Positions 1 to 8,106 of a stretch of 8,296 nt of DNA are shown in pieces. Each line of letters begins with the position of its first letter. Within the stretch, counting starts at the first letter, position 1. The stretch comes from CAZJNX01 sp964547415 (GTDB lineage Bacteria > Pseudomonadota > Alphaproteobacteria > Rhizobiales > Amorphaceae), in NCBI GenBank assembly GCA_964547415.1, contig CAZJNX010000204.1, positions 1-8,296 of the forward strand. Reading direction: 5' to 3'. A model generated the notes under the pieces. It was not told the origin of the DNA. It saw nothing but the letters and a program-made list of their open reading frames with translations, and did not search any database. A program made the translations under genes and the position numbers.

Positions 1-1
1 G

Positions 2-748
2 TGGGACCTCGTGTCGTGCGGCGCGTGCGGGTTCGTGTACCTGCGCAACCCGCCCCCCACGGTGGCGCTCGCCGAGACCTTCGCCTGGGAGAGGACGAGC
101 CGCGCGGAGACCGAGCGGCGGCGCCGGCGAAGCCCCGTCCTGCACCGGCTCGACCGGGCGACGCGCTTTCGCACGCGGATCTTCCGGCCGGACGAGATGC
201 GGCTCTTCCGCCGCCTGTTCGGCGAGGGCGGTGCGGTGCTCGACGTCGGCTGCGGGGCGGGCGGGCGCGTCGACCGGCCGTTCACGCCCTACGGCGTCGA
301 GGTGAGCCGCGGCCTCGCCGCCCAGGCCGACCGCTTCATGCGCGCGCGGGGCGGCCACTGCGTCGAGGCGCCGGCGGTGGAGGGCATCCGCCGCTTCCCG
401 GACCAGCACTTCGCCGGGATCGTCTTGCGCTCCTACCTGGAGCACGAGGCGCGGCCCGTGGAGGTCCTGTCGGCCGCCGCCCAGAAGCTGGCGCCGAACG
501 GGGCGATCTACGTCAAGGTGCCGAACTACGGCTCTGTGAACCGGCGGGTGATGGGCGCGCGCTGGTGCGGCTTCCGCCACCCGGACCACGTGAACTACTT
601 CACCGTCGCCAGCCTCGGGCGCATGATCGGGCGGGTCGGGCTGGCGCTGCGCCTTCTCAACCCGGTCAACCTGCCGCTCGACGACAACATCCACGCCGTG
701 CTCCGGCCCGTCCGGGGCGGCCTTCGCGCGACGGAGGCGGGGGCCTGA
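2..748 (+). CDS. SAM-dependent class I methyltransferase, 5'-truncated by window edge
   Basis: The reading frame is open at the left edge and ends at TGA 746-748, so the true start lies upstream. The first visible residues (WDLVSCGACGFVYLRNP) match the second half of a Cys-rich, zinc-ribbon-like N-terminus often found in this methyltransferase group; the partner CxxC would be upstream. A GTG at 11 would cut through this motif and is an unlikely start. SAM-binding motif I is VLDVGCGAG (nt 236-262), and the motif II acidic residue is Glu in YGVEVS (codon 299-301). The C-terminal half has KVPNYGSVNRR and FRHPDHVNYF, a pattern of Methyltransf_23-type enzymes, several of which act on sugars or cell-surface glycans. 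The link between motifs I and II looks a few residues short. The substrate cannot be told from sequence. The gene ends 48 nt before sucD on the same strand, so they may share a transcript. Methyltransferase fold: fairly sure; specific role: unknown. Confidence 0.8.
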   Translation, partial: WDLVSCGACGFVYLRNPPPTVALAETFAWERTSRAETERRRRRSPVLHRLDRATRFRTRIFRPDEMRLFRRLFGEGGAVLDVGCGAGGRVDRPFTPYGVEVSRGLAAQADRFMRARGGHCVEAPAVEGIRRFPDQHFAGIVLRSYLEHEARPVEVLSAAAQKLAPNGAIYVKVPNYGSVNRRVMGARWCGFRHPDHVNYFTVASLGRMIGRVGLALRLLNPVNLPLDDNIHAVLRPVRGGLRATEAGA

Positions 749-796
749 ACGGGTCCTTCACTGATCGAGACCAACCGCGGACAGCCGGGAGCTGAG

Positions 797-1705
<909 letters not shown>

Positions 1706-1880
1706 AACGATCGCGGTGCCATGGTGTTGATCCGCAGGACGCGCGCGGGGCCCGGCGACGGCCCTCGCGGATGCGCAATGCGACACCTATCTGGCGGAGG
1801 CAGCCGCGGGAGGGCCCCCGGCGCGCCCCCCTCCGCCGCAACGAGAGCCGAAGGAGGGGGCGCCTGCCCCTGAGGACATC
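1706..1880 (+). promoter_or_regulatory. sucD-sucA intergenic leader with two mutually exclusive hairpins
   Basis: This 175-nt gap has no convincing gene. GGCGGAGG (1793-1800) can pair perfectly with CCTCCGCC (1830-1837). The overlapping CCCCCTCC (1827-1834) can instead pair perfectly with GGAGGGGG (1853-1860). The last element contains a strong Shine-Dalgarno-like AAGGAGG (1851-1857), but it sits 23 nt before the sucA ATG, too far to serve it directly. A nearer GAGGA (1872-1876), 4 nt before the ATG, is the likelier ribosome site. The alternative pairing resembles an attenuator-like leader, but GC-rich DNA yields such pairs easily. Function is inferred only. Confidence 0.3.
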
Positions 1881-4835
1881 ATGGCACGACAGAACGCTAA
1901 CCAGGCGTTTTTGGACACCTCTTTCCTTTACGGTGGCAACGCCGCCTACCTCGAGGAACTCTACGCCCAGTACCAGACGGAGCCGGCCACCCTCGACGAT
2001 GGCTGGCGCGCCTTCTTCGAGGAGCTGAAGGACGAGCGGGAGCAGGTCCTGCGCGAGGCGCGGGGCGCCCCCTGGCAGCGTCCGGACTGGCCGGTGCCGG
2101 CGAACGGCGAGCTCGTCTCCGCCCTCGACGGCGACTGGGGCGAGGTCGGCCGCCACGTCGAGCGGAAGGTGAAGGAGAAGGCGCAGGCAGCGGGGGTGGA
2201 GCTCTCCGAGCGGGAGGTCTTCCGCGCCACCCGCGATTCGGTTCGCGCCATCATGATGATCCGCGCCTACCGCATGCGCGGCCACTACCACGCCCGGCTC
2301 GACCCGCTCGGCATCGCGGGCTACGAGGCGCAGGACGAGCTCGACCCGGCGAGTTACGGCTTCACGATCGAGGACTGGGACCGGCCCATCTTCATCGACA
2401 ACATGCTGGGCCTCGAGTTCGCCACCATCCGCGAGATGGTGGGGATCCTGCAGCGCACCTACTGCTCCACCATCGGCATCGAGTTCATGCACATCTCCAA
2501 CCCGGCCGAAAAGGCCTGGTTGCAGGAGCGCATCGAGGGGCCGGGCAAGGAGATCTCCTTCACCCTCGAGGGCAAGAAGGCCATCCTCAACAAGCTGGTG
2601 GAAGCGGAAGGCTTCGAGCGCTTCCTCGGCCTCAAGTACACCGGCACCAAGCGCTTCGGCCTCGACGGCGGCGAGGCGCTCTTGCCCGCGCTCGAGCAGA
2701 TCATCAAGCGGGGCGGCAACCTCGGCGTGCGCGAGATCGTCATCGGCATGCCCCACCGCGGCCGTCTCAACGTCCTCGCCCAGGTGATGGGCAAGCCCCT
2801 GCGCGCCATCTTCCACGAGTTCAAGGGCGGATCCTTCAACCCGGACGACGTGGAGGGCTCGGGCGACGTCAAGTACCATCTCGGTGCCTCGTCCGACCGG
2901 GAGTTCGACGGCAACAAGGTCCACCTGTCGCTGACGGCCAACCCGTCGCACCTCGAGATCGTCGACCCCGTCGTTCTCGGCAAGGTCCGCGCCAAGCAGG
3001 ACCAGTACAACGACACGGAGCGGACGATGATCATGCCGCTCCTCCTCCATGGCGACGCGGCGTTCGCCGGGCAGGGCGTGGTGGCCGAATGCTTCGGCCT
3101 GTCGGGCCTCAAGGGCCATCGCACCGGCGGCTCGGTCCACGTCATCGTCAACAACCAGATCGGCTTCACCACCAACCCGCGCTACGCCCGCTCCTCGCCC
3201 TATCCCTCGGACGTCGCCAAGGTCGTCGAGAGCCCGATCTTCCACGTCAACGGCGACGACCCGGAGGCCGTGGTCTACGCCGCCAAGGTGGCGACCGAGT
3301 ACCGGCAGATGTTCCACAAGCCGGTCGTCATCGACATGTTCTGCTATCGCCGCTTCGGCCACAACGAGAGCGACGAGCCCGCCTTCACCCAGCCGCGGAT
3401 GTACGAGGTCGTCCGCAACCATCCGACCACGCTGAAGATCTACGCCGACAAGCTGGTCGGCGACGGCGTCGTGTCGGACGGCGACGTGGAGGAGATGAAG
3501 GACCGCTGGCGCAAGCACCTCGAATCGGAGTTCGAGGCCGGCCAGAGCTACCGGCCCAACAAAGCGGACTGGCTCGACGGCCGCTGGTCCAAGATCAAGC
3601 TGGCGAGCTCGGACGACGAGAGCCGCCGCGGCCAGACCGGCGTGGAGATGGACGAGCTGAGGCGGGTCGGCGCCAGGCTCACCGAGGTGCCGGAGGACTT
3701 CCGCGTCCACCGCACCATCTCGCGCTTCCTCGCCACCCGCCGCAAGATGATCGAGACCGGCACGGGCATCGACTGGGCGACGGGCGAGGCGCTCGCCTTC
3801 GGCTCGCTGCTGACGGAGGGCTACCCGGTCCGCCTGTCGGGCCAGGACGTGGAGCGGGGCACCTTCTCCCAGCGCCACTCGGTGATCTTCGACCAGGAGA
3901 CGGAGGAGCGCTTCATCCCGCTCAACCACATCTCCGGCAACCAGGCGCGCTACGAGGTCATCAACTCGATGCTCTCGGAGGAGGCGGTCCTCGGCTTCGA
4001 GTACGGCTACTCGCTGGCCGAGCCGATGGCGCTCACCTGCTGGGAGGCCCAGTTCGGCGACTTCGTCAACGGCGCCCAGGTGGTGATCGACCAGTTCATC
4101 TCCTCGGGCGAGCGCAAGTGGCTCAGGATGTGCGGCCTCGTCATGCTCCTTCCCCACGGCTACGAGGGCCAGGGACCGGAGCATTCCTCCGCACGCCTCG
4201 AGCGCTTCCTGCAGATGTGCGCCGAGGACAACATGCAGGTCGTCAACTGCACGACGCCGGCGAACTATTTCCACATCCTGCGTCGCCAGCTGAAGCGGGA
4301 CTTCCGCAAGCCGCTCGTCCTGATGACGCCGAAGTCGCTGCTGCGTCACAAGCGCTGCGTGTCGGACCTCGCCGACATGGCGGAGGGGACGACCTTCCAC
4401 CGCGTCCTCAAGGACGACGGCGAGACCGGACGCGTCGGCGCCGCGCCGCTGGCGCCGAACGAGAAGATCCGCCGCGTGGTGGCGTGCTGCGGCAAGGTGT
4501 ACTACGACCTCCTCGAGGCACGGGAGCAGCGCGGCGTCGACGACGTCTATCTCCTGCGTGTCGAGCAGCTCTACCCGTTCCCGTCCCAGTCGGTGGCGAG
4601 CGAACTCAAGCGCTTTCCGAACGCGGACCTCGTGTGGTGCCAGGAGGAGCCCGCCAACATGGGCAGCTGGACCTTCGTCCAGCCCTATCTCGAGTGGGCG
4701 CTGCAGCAGGCGTCCATGAAGAACGCGCGGCCGCGCTACGTGGGTCGGCCGGCGGCGGCCTCCACCGCCACGGGCCTCTTGTCGCGCCACCTTCAGCAGC
4801 TCGAGGCGATGCTCGAGGAGGCGTTCGCGGCCTGA
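1881..4835 (+). CDS. sucA: 2-oxoglutarate dehydrogenase E1 component (thiamine diphosphate-dependent)
   Basis: The 984-residue E1 decarboxylates 2-oxoglutarate on thiamine diphosphate and passes the succinyl group to the lipoyl arm of SucB, in the cytoplasmic OGDH complex. The N-terminus (FLDTSFLYGGNAAYLEELY, from residue 10) is the short E1 domain thought to dock on the complex core. MPHRGRLN carries His292, a conserved active-site histidine. The ThDP/magnesium motif runs from GDAAFAGQG (391 on) to NNQIGFTT (from 424). FGHNESDEP lies around 494. The transketolase-like pyrimidine domain begins near 630 and includes GQDVERGTFSQRH (from 654), EYGYSLAEP (Glu707) and GQGPEHSSAR (763-772). Length is typical for alphaproteobacteria (E. 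coli 933 aa). The ATG start has GAGGA 4 nt upstream and no in-frame alternative just before it. The gene is intact, and sucB follows after 74 nt. Confidence 0.98.
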   Translation: MARQNANQAFLDTSFLYGGNAAYLEELYAQYQTEPATLDDGWRAFFEELKDEREQVLREARGAPWQRPDWPVPANGELVSALDGDWGEVGRHVERKVKEKAQAAGVELSEREVFRATRDSVRAIMMIRAYRMRGHYHARLDPLGIAGYEAQDELDPASYGFTIEDWDRPIFIDNMLGLEFATIREMVGILQRTYCSTIGIEFMHISNPAEKAWLQERIEGPGKEISFTLEGKKAILNKLVEAEGFERFLGLKYTGTKRFGLDGGEALLPALEQIIKRGGNLGVREIVIGMPHRGRLNVLAQVMGKPLRAIFHEFKGGSFNPDDVEGSGDVKYHLGASSDREFDGNKVHLSLTANPSHLEIVDPVVLGKVRAKQDQYNDTERTMIMPLLLHGDAAFAGQGVVAECFGLSGLKGHRTGGSVHVIVNNQIGFTTNPRYARSSPYPSDVAKVVESPIFHVNGDDPEAVVYAAKVATEYRQMFHKPVVIDMFCYRRFGHNESDEPAFTQPRMYEVVRNHPTTLKIYADKLVGDGVVSDGDVEEMKDRWRKHLESEFEAGQSYRPNKADWLDGRWSKIKLASSDDESRRGQTGVEMDELRRVGARLTEVPEDFRVHRTISRFLATRRKMIETGTGIDWATGEALAFGSLLTEGYPVRLSGQDVERGTFSQRHSVIFDQETEERFIPLNHISGNQARYEVINSMLSEEAVLGFEYGYSLAEPMALTCWEAQFGDFVNGAQVVIDQFISSGERKWLRMCGLVMLLPHGYEGQGPEHSSARLERFLQMCAEDNMQVVNCTTPANYFHILRRQLKRDFRKPLVLMTPKSLLRHKRCVSDLADMAEGTTFHRVLKDDGETGRVGAAPLAPNEKIRRVVACCGKVYYDLLEAREQRGVDDVYLLRVEQLYPFPSQSVASELKRFPNADLVWCQEEPANMGSWTFVQPYLEWALQQASMKNARPRYVGRPAAASTATGLLSRHLQQLEAMLEEAFAA

Positions 4836-4863
4836 AGCCGCGCACGCCCGTTCCCATCCGACG

Positions 4864-4886
4864 GGCCCGGCGCGTTCCGCCGGGCC
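4864..4886 (+). promoter_or_regulatory. Perfect 9-bp stem-loop between sucA and sucB
   Basis: GGCCCGGCG (4864-4872) pairs perfectly with CGCCGGGCC (4878-4886) around the 5-nt loop CGTTC. It begins 29 nt after the sucA stop and ends 23 nt before the sucB ATG. The bases that follow are GAAAGGCC, not a T-tract, so it is unlikely to be an intrinsic terminator. An mRNA-processing or stability element that sets the sucA:sucB ratio is a plausible inference. The sucB ribosome site next to it is weak (AGG at 4901-4903), so structure could matter for its translation. Confidence 0.5.
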
Positions 4887-4909
4887 GAAAGGCCAGAGCC
4901 AGGCAGACG

Positions 4910-6556
<1,647 letters not shown>

Positions 6557-6695
6557 GGCGCCGCCCCGTCAGGCGAGGTGCGGGCGCGGGGGCCCGAACC
6601 CCGACGGGGGCATGGCAGGCTCCCGACACGGCCGGCAGGGTGCGGCGAACGACCCGTTTTCCCATCCCGCTGGGGCCTCGCCGGGGTCCGGCCCG

Positions 6696-6788
6696 TCAGC
6701 CGAACGCGACGTCGAGGCCGTCGAGCGGGAGCATCTGGACACCTCCGAAAACGATTGATCTCGTGCCGCCGAGGGTGCTCAGCGGCAT
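6696..6788 (-). pseudogene. Possible orphan C-terminal tail of an RTX protein
   Basis: On the minus strand, ATG (6786-6788) to TGA (6696-6698) encodes 30 residues. Part of them, TRSIVFGGVQMLPLDGLDV, ending shortly after in AFG, resembles the last beta strand and terminal signal region of secreted RTX proteins (pattern: hydrophobic strand, GV, L, D, F near the end). The 92% GC-ended codons in its second half look like host coding DNA. It lies in the same frame as the RTX gene, 100 nt beyond that gene's TAG stop. The stretch between does not look coding. It could be debris from an earlier RTX gene end, or chance; no ribosome site was seen. Confidence 0.3.
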
Positions 6789-6793
6789 CTTTT
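6764..6793 (+). terminator. Candidate intrinsic terminator of the suc genes
   Basis: TGCCGC (6764-6769) pairs with GCGGCA (6782-6787). A C/A mismatch separates this from an inner GAG/CTC stem and a GGTG loop. The stem is followed at once by TCTTTT (6788-6793). It lies 208 nt after the sucB stop. AAAA at 6748-6751 and an outer CCTCCG/CGGAGG pair (6742-6747 with 6799-6804) could let it act partly from the other side too. The T-tract is short, so strength is uncertain. Confidence 0.45.
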
Positions 6794-6887
6794 GATTGCG
6801 GAGGCGGTTCCTGGGGCGGCTCATCCGGGCGAGGATGGGACCGCAGGACGGAATCCCCTCACGAACTCTTCCGTATCGGTCAGACCA

Positions 6888-7340
6888 CTAGATCAGGACG
6901 TTGTCTGGGCCGAGCAGGCGGGCCGCGATGTCCTCGAGGACGAGAACGTCGCCGTCGCCGAGGCGCAGGGTCGTGTCGCCGCCGCGCGGGTCCACCGCCG
7001 CGGCGAGCGCGCGGAGACCGTCGAAGCGGAAGGCCGTGAGGTCGACGAGGTCGTCCGGGCCGAAGCCCGTCACCCGGTCGCGGCCGTCGCCAGGCTCGAA
7101 CACGAGCATGTCCCGGCCGCGGCCGAGATCGACGACATCGTCCTGTTCGCCCGGCGCGACCGTGTCGTCGCCAGCGCCCGCACGGATGCGGTCCGCGCCC
7201 GCGCCGCCGAAAAGTTGATCGTCTCCACCGCGCCCAACCAGCCGATCGTTGCCATCGCGCCCTGCCAGTATCTCGTCGCGCTGGCCTCCACGCAGAACAT
7301 CATTGAATTCTGTTCCACGCACCGCTTCAATGTTTTTCAC
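6888..7340 (-). CDS. RTX C-terminal segment: calcium-binding repeats plus terminal secretion-signal domain
   Basis: This part follows the in-frame TGA and ends at TAG 6888-6890. As an isolated frame it could start at a GTG (7338-7340), giving 150 residues, but I see no ribosome site and it is probably just the 3' portion of the broken gene. It has nonapeptides such as AGRDGNDRL and FGGAGADRI. A beta-rich end follows (DRVTGFGPDDLVDLTAF, later LRLGDGDVLVLEDIAARLL), the pattern of the serralysin/M10-type C-terminal domain that carries the uncleaved type I secretion signal. GC content is 67-78% over most of it, like the suc genes. If translation stops at 7347, the product lacks its export signal. 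Confidence 0.6.
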   Translation of the reverse strand: MKNIEAVRGTEFNDVLRGGQRDEILAGRDGNDRLVGRGGDDQLFGGAGADRIRAGAGDDTVAPGEQDDVVDLGRGRDMLVFEPGDGRDRVTGFGPDDLVDLTAFRFDGLRALAAAVDPRGGDTTLRLGDGDVLVLEDIAARLLGPDNVLI

Positions 7341-7346
7341 CCGATC

Positions 7347-7787
7347 TCAGTCGCCGAAGCCATCGCGAGCGGCACCCTTTCGCAGATCAACGACAACGCC
7401 AGCATCCCCACCATACCAAATATCTCGGTCATAGCGCAGCAGATCGAATCCATTTCCACCATTAATTGAATTAGCGCCCGCAAGTCCAACAAAGTCTTGG
7501 TAATCCAGATTCCTCTGAGATTGACCGCCAAGAAGACGGTCAGCAAATGCAGTGCCAAAAACACTTTCAATGTCAAGAAGTTGATCGCGATGACCGAAAC
7601 TATCTTTCGCTATACCGCGATCTAGGTTGACAACGACGCCCTGCGGCCCCTCTTCTAACTCATAACGCACACTATCATCGTCAACTCCACCATTCGGTCG
7701 TCCATCAAATAGATCGCGCCCGCGGCCGCCAACGTAATCATTTGCGTCACCACCGCCGACTAAGCGGTCATCCCCCCCCGTCTCCAT
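7347..7787 (-). CDS. RTX middle segment with two homologous 39-residue blocks
   Basis: This frame is fixed by nonapeptides such as GGRGRDLFD. A start at ATG 7785-7787, inside the end of the N-terminal segment, would give 146 residues and a 20-nt overlap, but it is more likely the continuation after a one-base shift. It contains a complete block (7524-7640) and most of a second (7284-7400), 80 codons apart, identical at 21 of 39 positions without gaps. Such blocks occur between RTX repeats in large secreted proteins. At block position 18 the first copy has Arg (CGC) and the second has the TGA stop. GC is only about 43-57%, well below the rest of the window. Confidence 0.6.
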   Translation of the reverse strand: METGGDDRLVGGGDANDYVGGRGRDLFDGRPNGGVDDDSVRYELEEGPQGVVVNLDRGIAKDSFGHRDQLLDIESVFGTAFADRLLGGQSQRNLDYQDFVGLAGANSINGGNGFDLLRYDRDIWYGGDAGVVVDLRKGAARDGFGD

Positions 7788-7953
7788 ATAAAAAATCGTT
7801 TCCGCGACCGCCGTCTACAAAATCATTTCCGTTATTGCCAAAAAGCGTGTCGTCCCCACTCTGGCCAAATAAACTATCATTCCCTGATAATCCTTGAATT
7901 CGGTCGTCACTGGAGGTTCCGCTCAGGCGGTCCTGGCCATTAGTTCCAAGCAT
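7768..7953 (-). CDS. RTX N-terminal segment: tandem calcium-binding nonapeptides
   Basis: From ATG 7951-7953 this frame reads MLGTNGQDRLSG and then regular nonapeptides (GLSGNDSLF and GGRGNDFLY among them) until TGA 7768-7770, just past the poly-G run. With one G removed, the junction repeat becomes GDGGDDRLV and the series continues without a gap into the next frame. Short RTX proteins commonly begin directly with repeats and have no Sec signal, which supports the ATG over the upstream TTG at 8025. A weak GGA lies 9 nt before the ATG. As it stands, only about 61 residues would be made. Confidence 0.6.
   Translation of the reverse strand: MLGTNGQDRLSGTSSDDRIQGLSGNDSLFGQSGDDTLFGNNGNDFVDGGRGNDFLYGDGGG
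7772..7779 (-). repeat. Eight-base G/C homopolymer at the RTX frameshift
   Basis: There are eight C on the plus strand (G on the coding strand), bounded by T 7771 and G 7780. Seven would keep the RTX frame open. A run of six A (7790-7795) lies just beside it. Such runs mutate by slippage during replication and are also a common source of sequencing indels. Confidence 0.9.
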
Positions 7954-8059
7954 GATGCATGTTCCGGCTAATATTCCAATTTCGCGTGCAAGCGTCTCTA
8001 GATACCGAAAGATATTCGATGACAATTTTTGCCAATTGACCGGCCTCGAGGCGCTTTCG

Positions 8060-8089
8060 AAAAGCCGGCATTTCCTCTTTTGGGCCGGC
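8060..8089 (-). terminator. Candidate minus-strand intrinsic terminator upstream of the RTX gene
   Basis: Read on the minus strand, GCCGGC (8089-8084) pairs with GCCGGC (8069-8064) across a 14-nt loop and is followed by TTTT (8063-8060). It would end a transcript entering from the right edge before the RTX promoter region. The stem is only 6 bp and competes with another pairing (CCGGC with GCCGG between 8068 and 8040), so it is a weak candidate. Confidence 0.3.
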
Positions 8090-8106
8090 GTATGTACGAT
8101 AACGCC

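Larger units (their letters stand above)
6557..6887. other. Non-coding stretch between sucB and the RTX gene
   Basis: These 331 bases lie between convergent genes. They hold a candidate terminator (6764-6793) and a possible RTX tail fragment on the minus strand (6696-6788). The first part (6557-6720) is very GC-rich with short G/C inverted repeats such as CCCC-GAC-GGGG (6599-6609). I see no convincing gene, no lpd and no tRNA here. Confidence 0.6.
6888..7953 (-). pseudogene. RTX (hemolysin-type calcium-binding repeat) protein gene, disrupted by a frameshift and a nonsense codon
   Basis: Taken together the minus-strand pieces form one RTX protein of about 354 codons. It has an N-terminal run of GGxGxDxUx nonapeptides, two copies of a block containing GVVV, FG, IE and GT, a second nonapeptide run and a C-terminal domain typical of type I-secreted RTX proteins. 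RTX repeats bind calcium and fold outside the cell. Two lesions break the frame: eight G instead of seven at 7772-7779 (C on the plus strand), and TGA at 7347-7349 in the correct frame. Removing one G restores perfect nonapeptide spacing. The preferred start is ATG 7951-7953, which opens directly into the first repeat (MLGTNGQDRLSG); a TTG at 8023-8025 would add 24 residues. No T1SS genes are in the window. GC content falls from over 70% at the 3' end to about 45-50% at the 5' end. It may be a decayed gene, a switchable gene or a sequencing artefact. Confidence 0.8.

Noticed and set aside
3089..4909. In-frame open extension of sucB for 607 codons upstream through sucA
   Set aside because: The extension is Arg/Pro/Gly-rich shadow translation of sucA. 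The lipoyl domain starts right at ATG 4910.
7347..7349. TGA considered as a selenocysteine or tryptophan codon
   Set aside because: The aligned sister block has Arg here, RTX proteins do not use selenocysteine, and all three suc genes end in or near ordinary TGA/TAG stops, so the code is standard.
6792..7469. A 225-codon plus-strand frame opposite the RTX gene
   Set aside because: It is antisense to clear RTX repeats and shows no family signature; Ala/Val/Glu-rich composition results from the repeats on the other strand.
7524..7953. Regular short repeats considered as a CRISPR array
   Set aside because: The periodicity is 27 nt at the protein level (nonapeptides) with variable DNA. There are no identical repeats separated by unique spacers.
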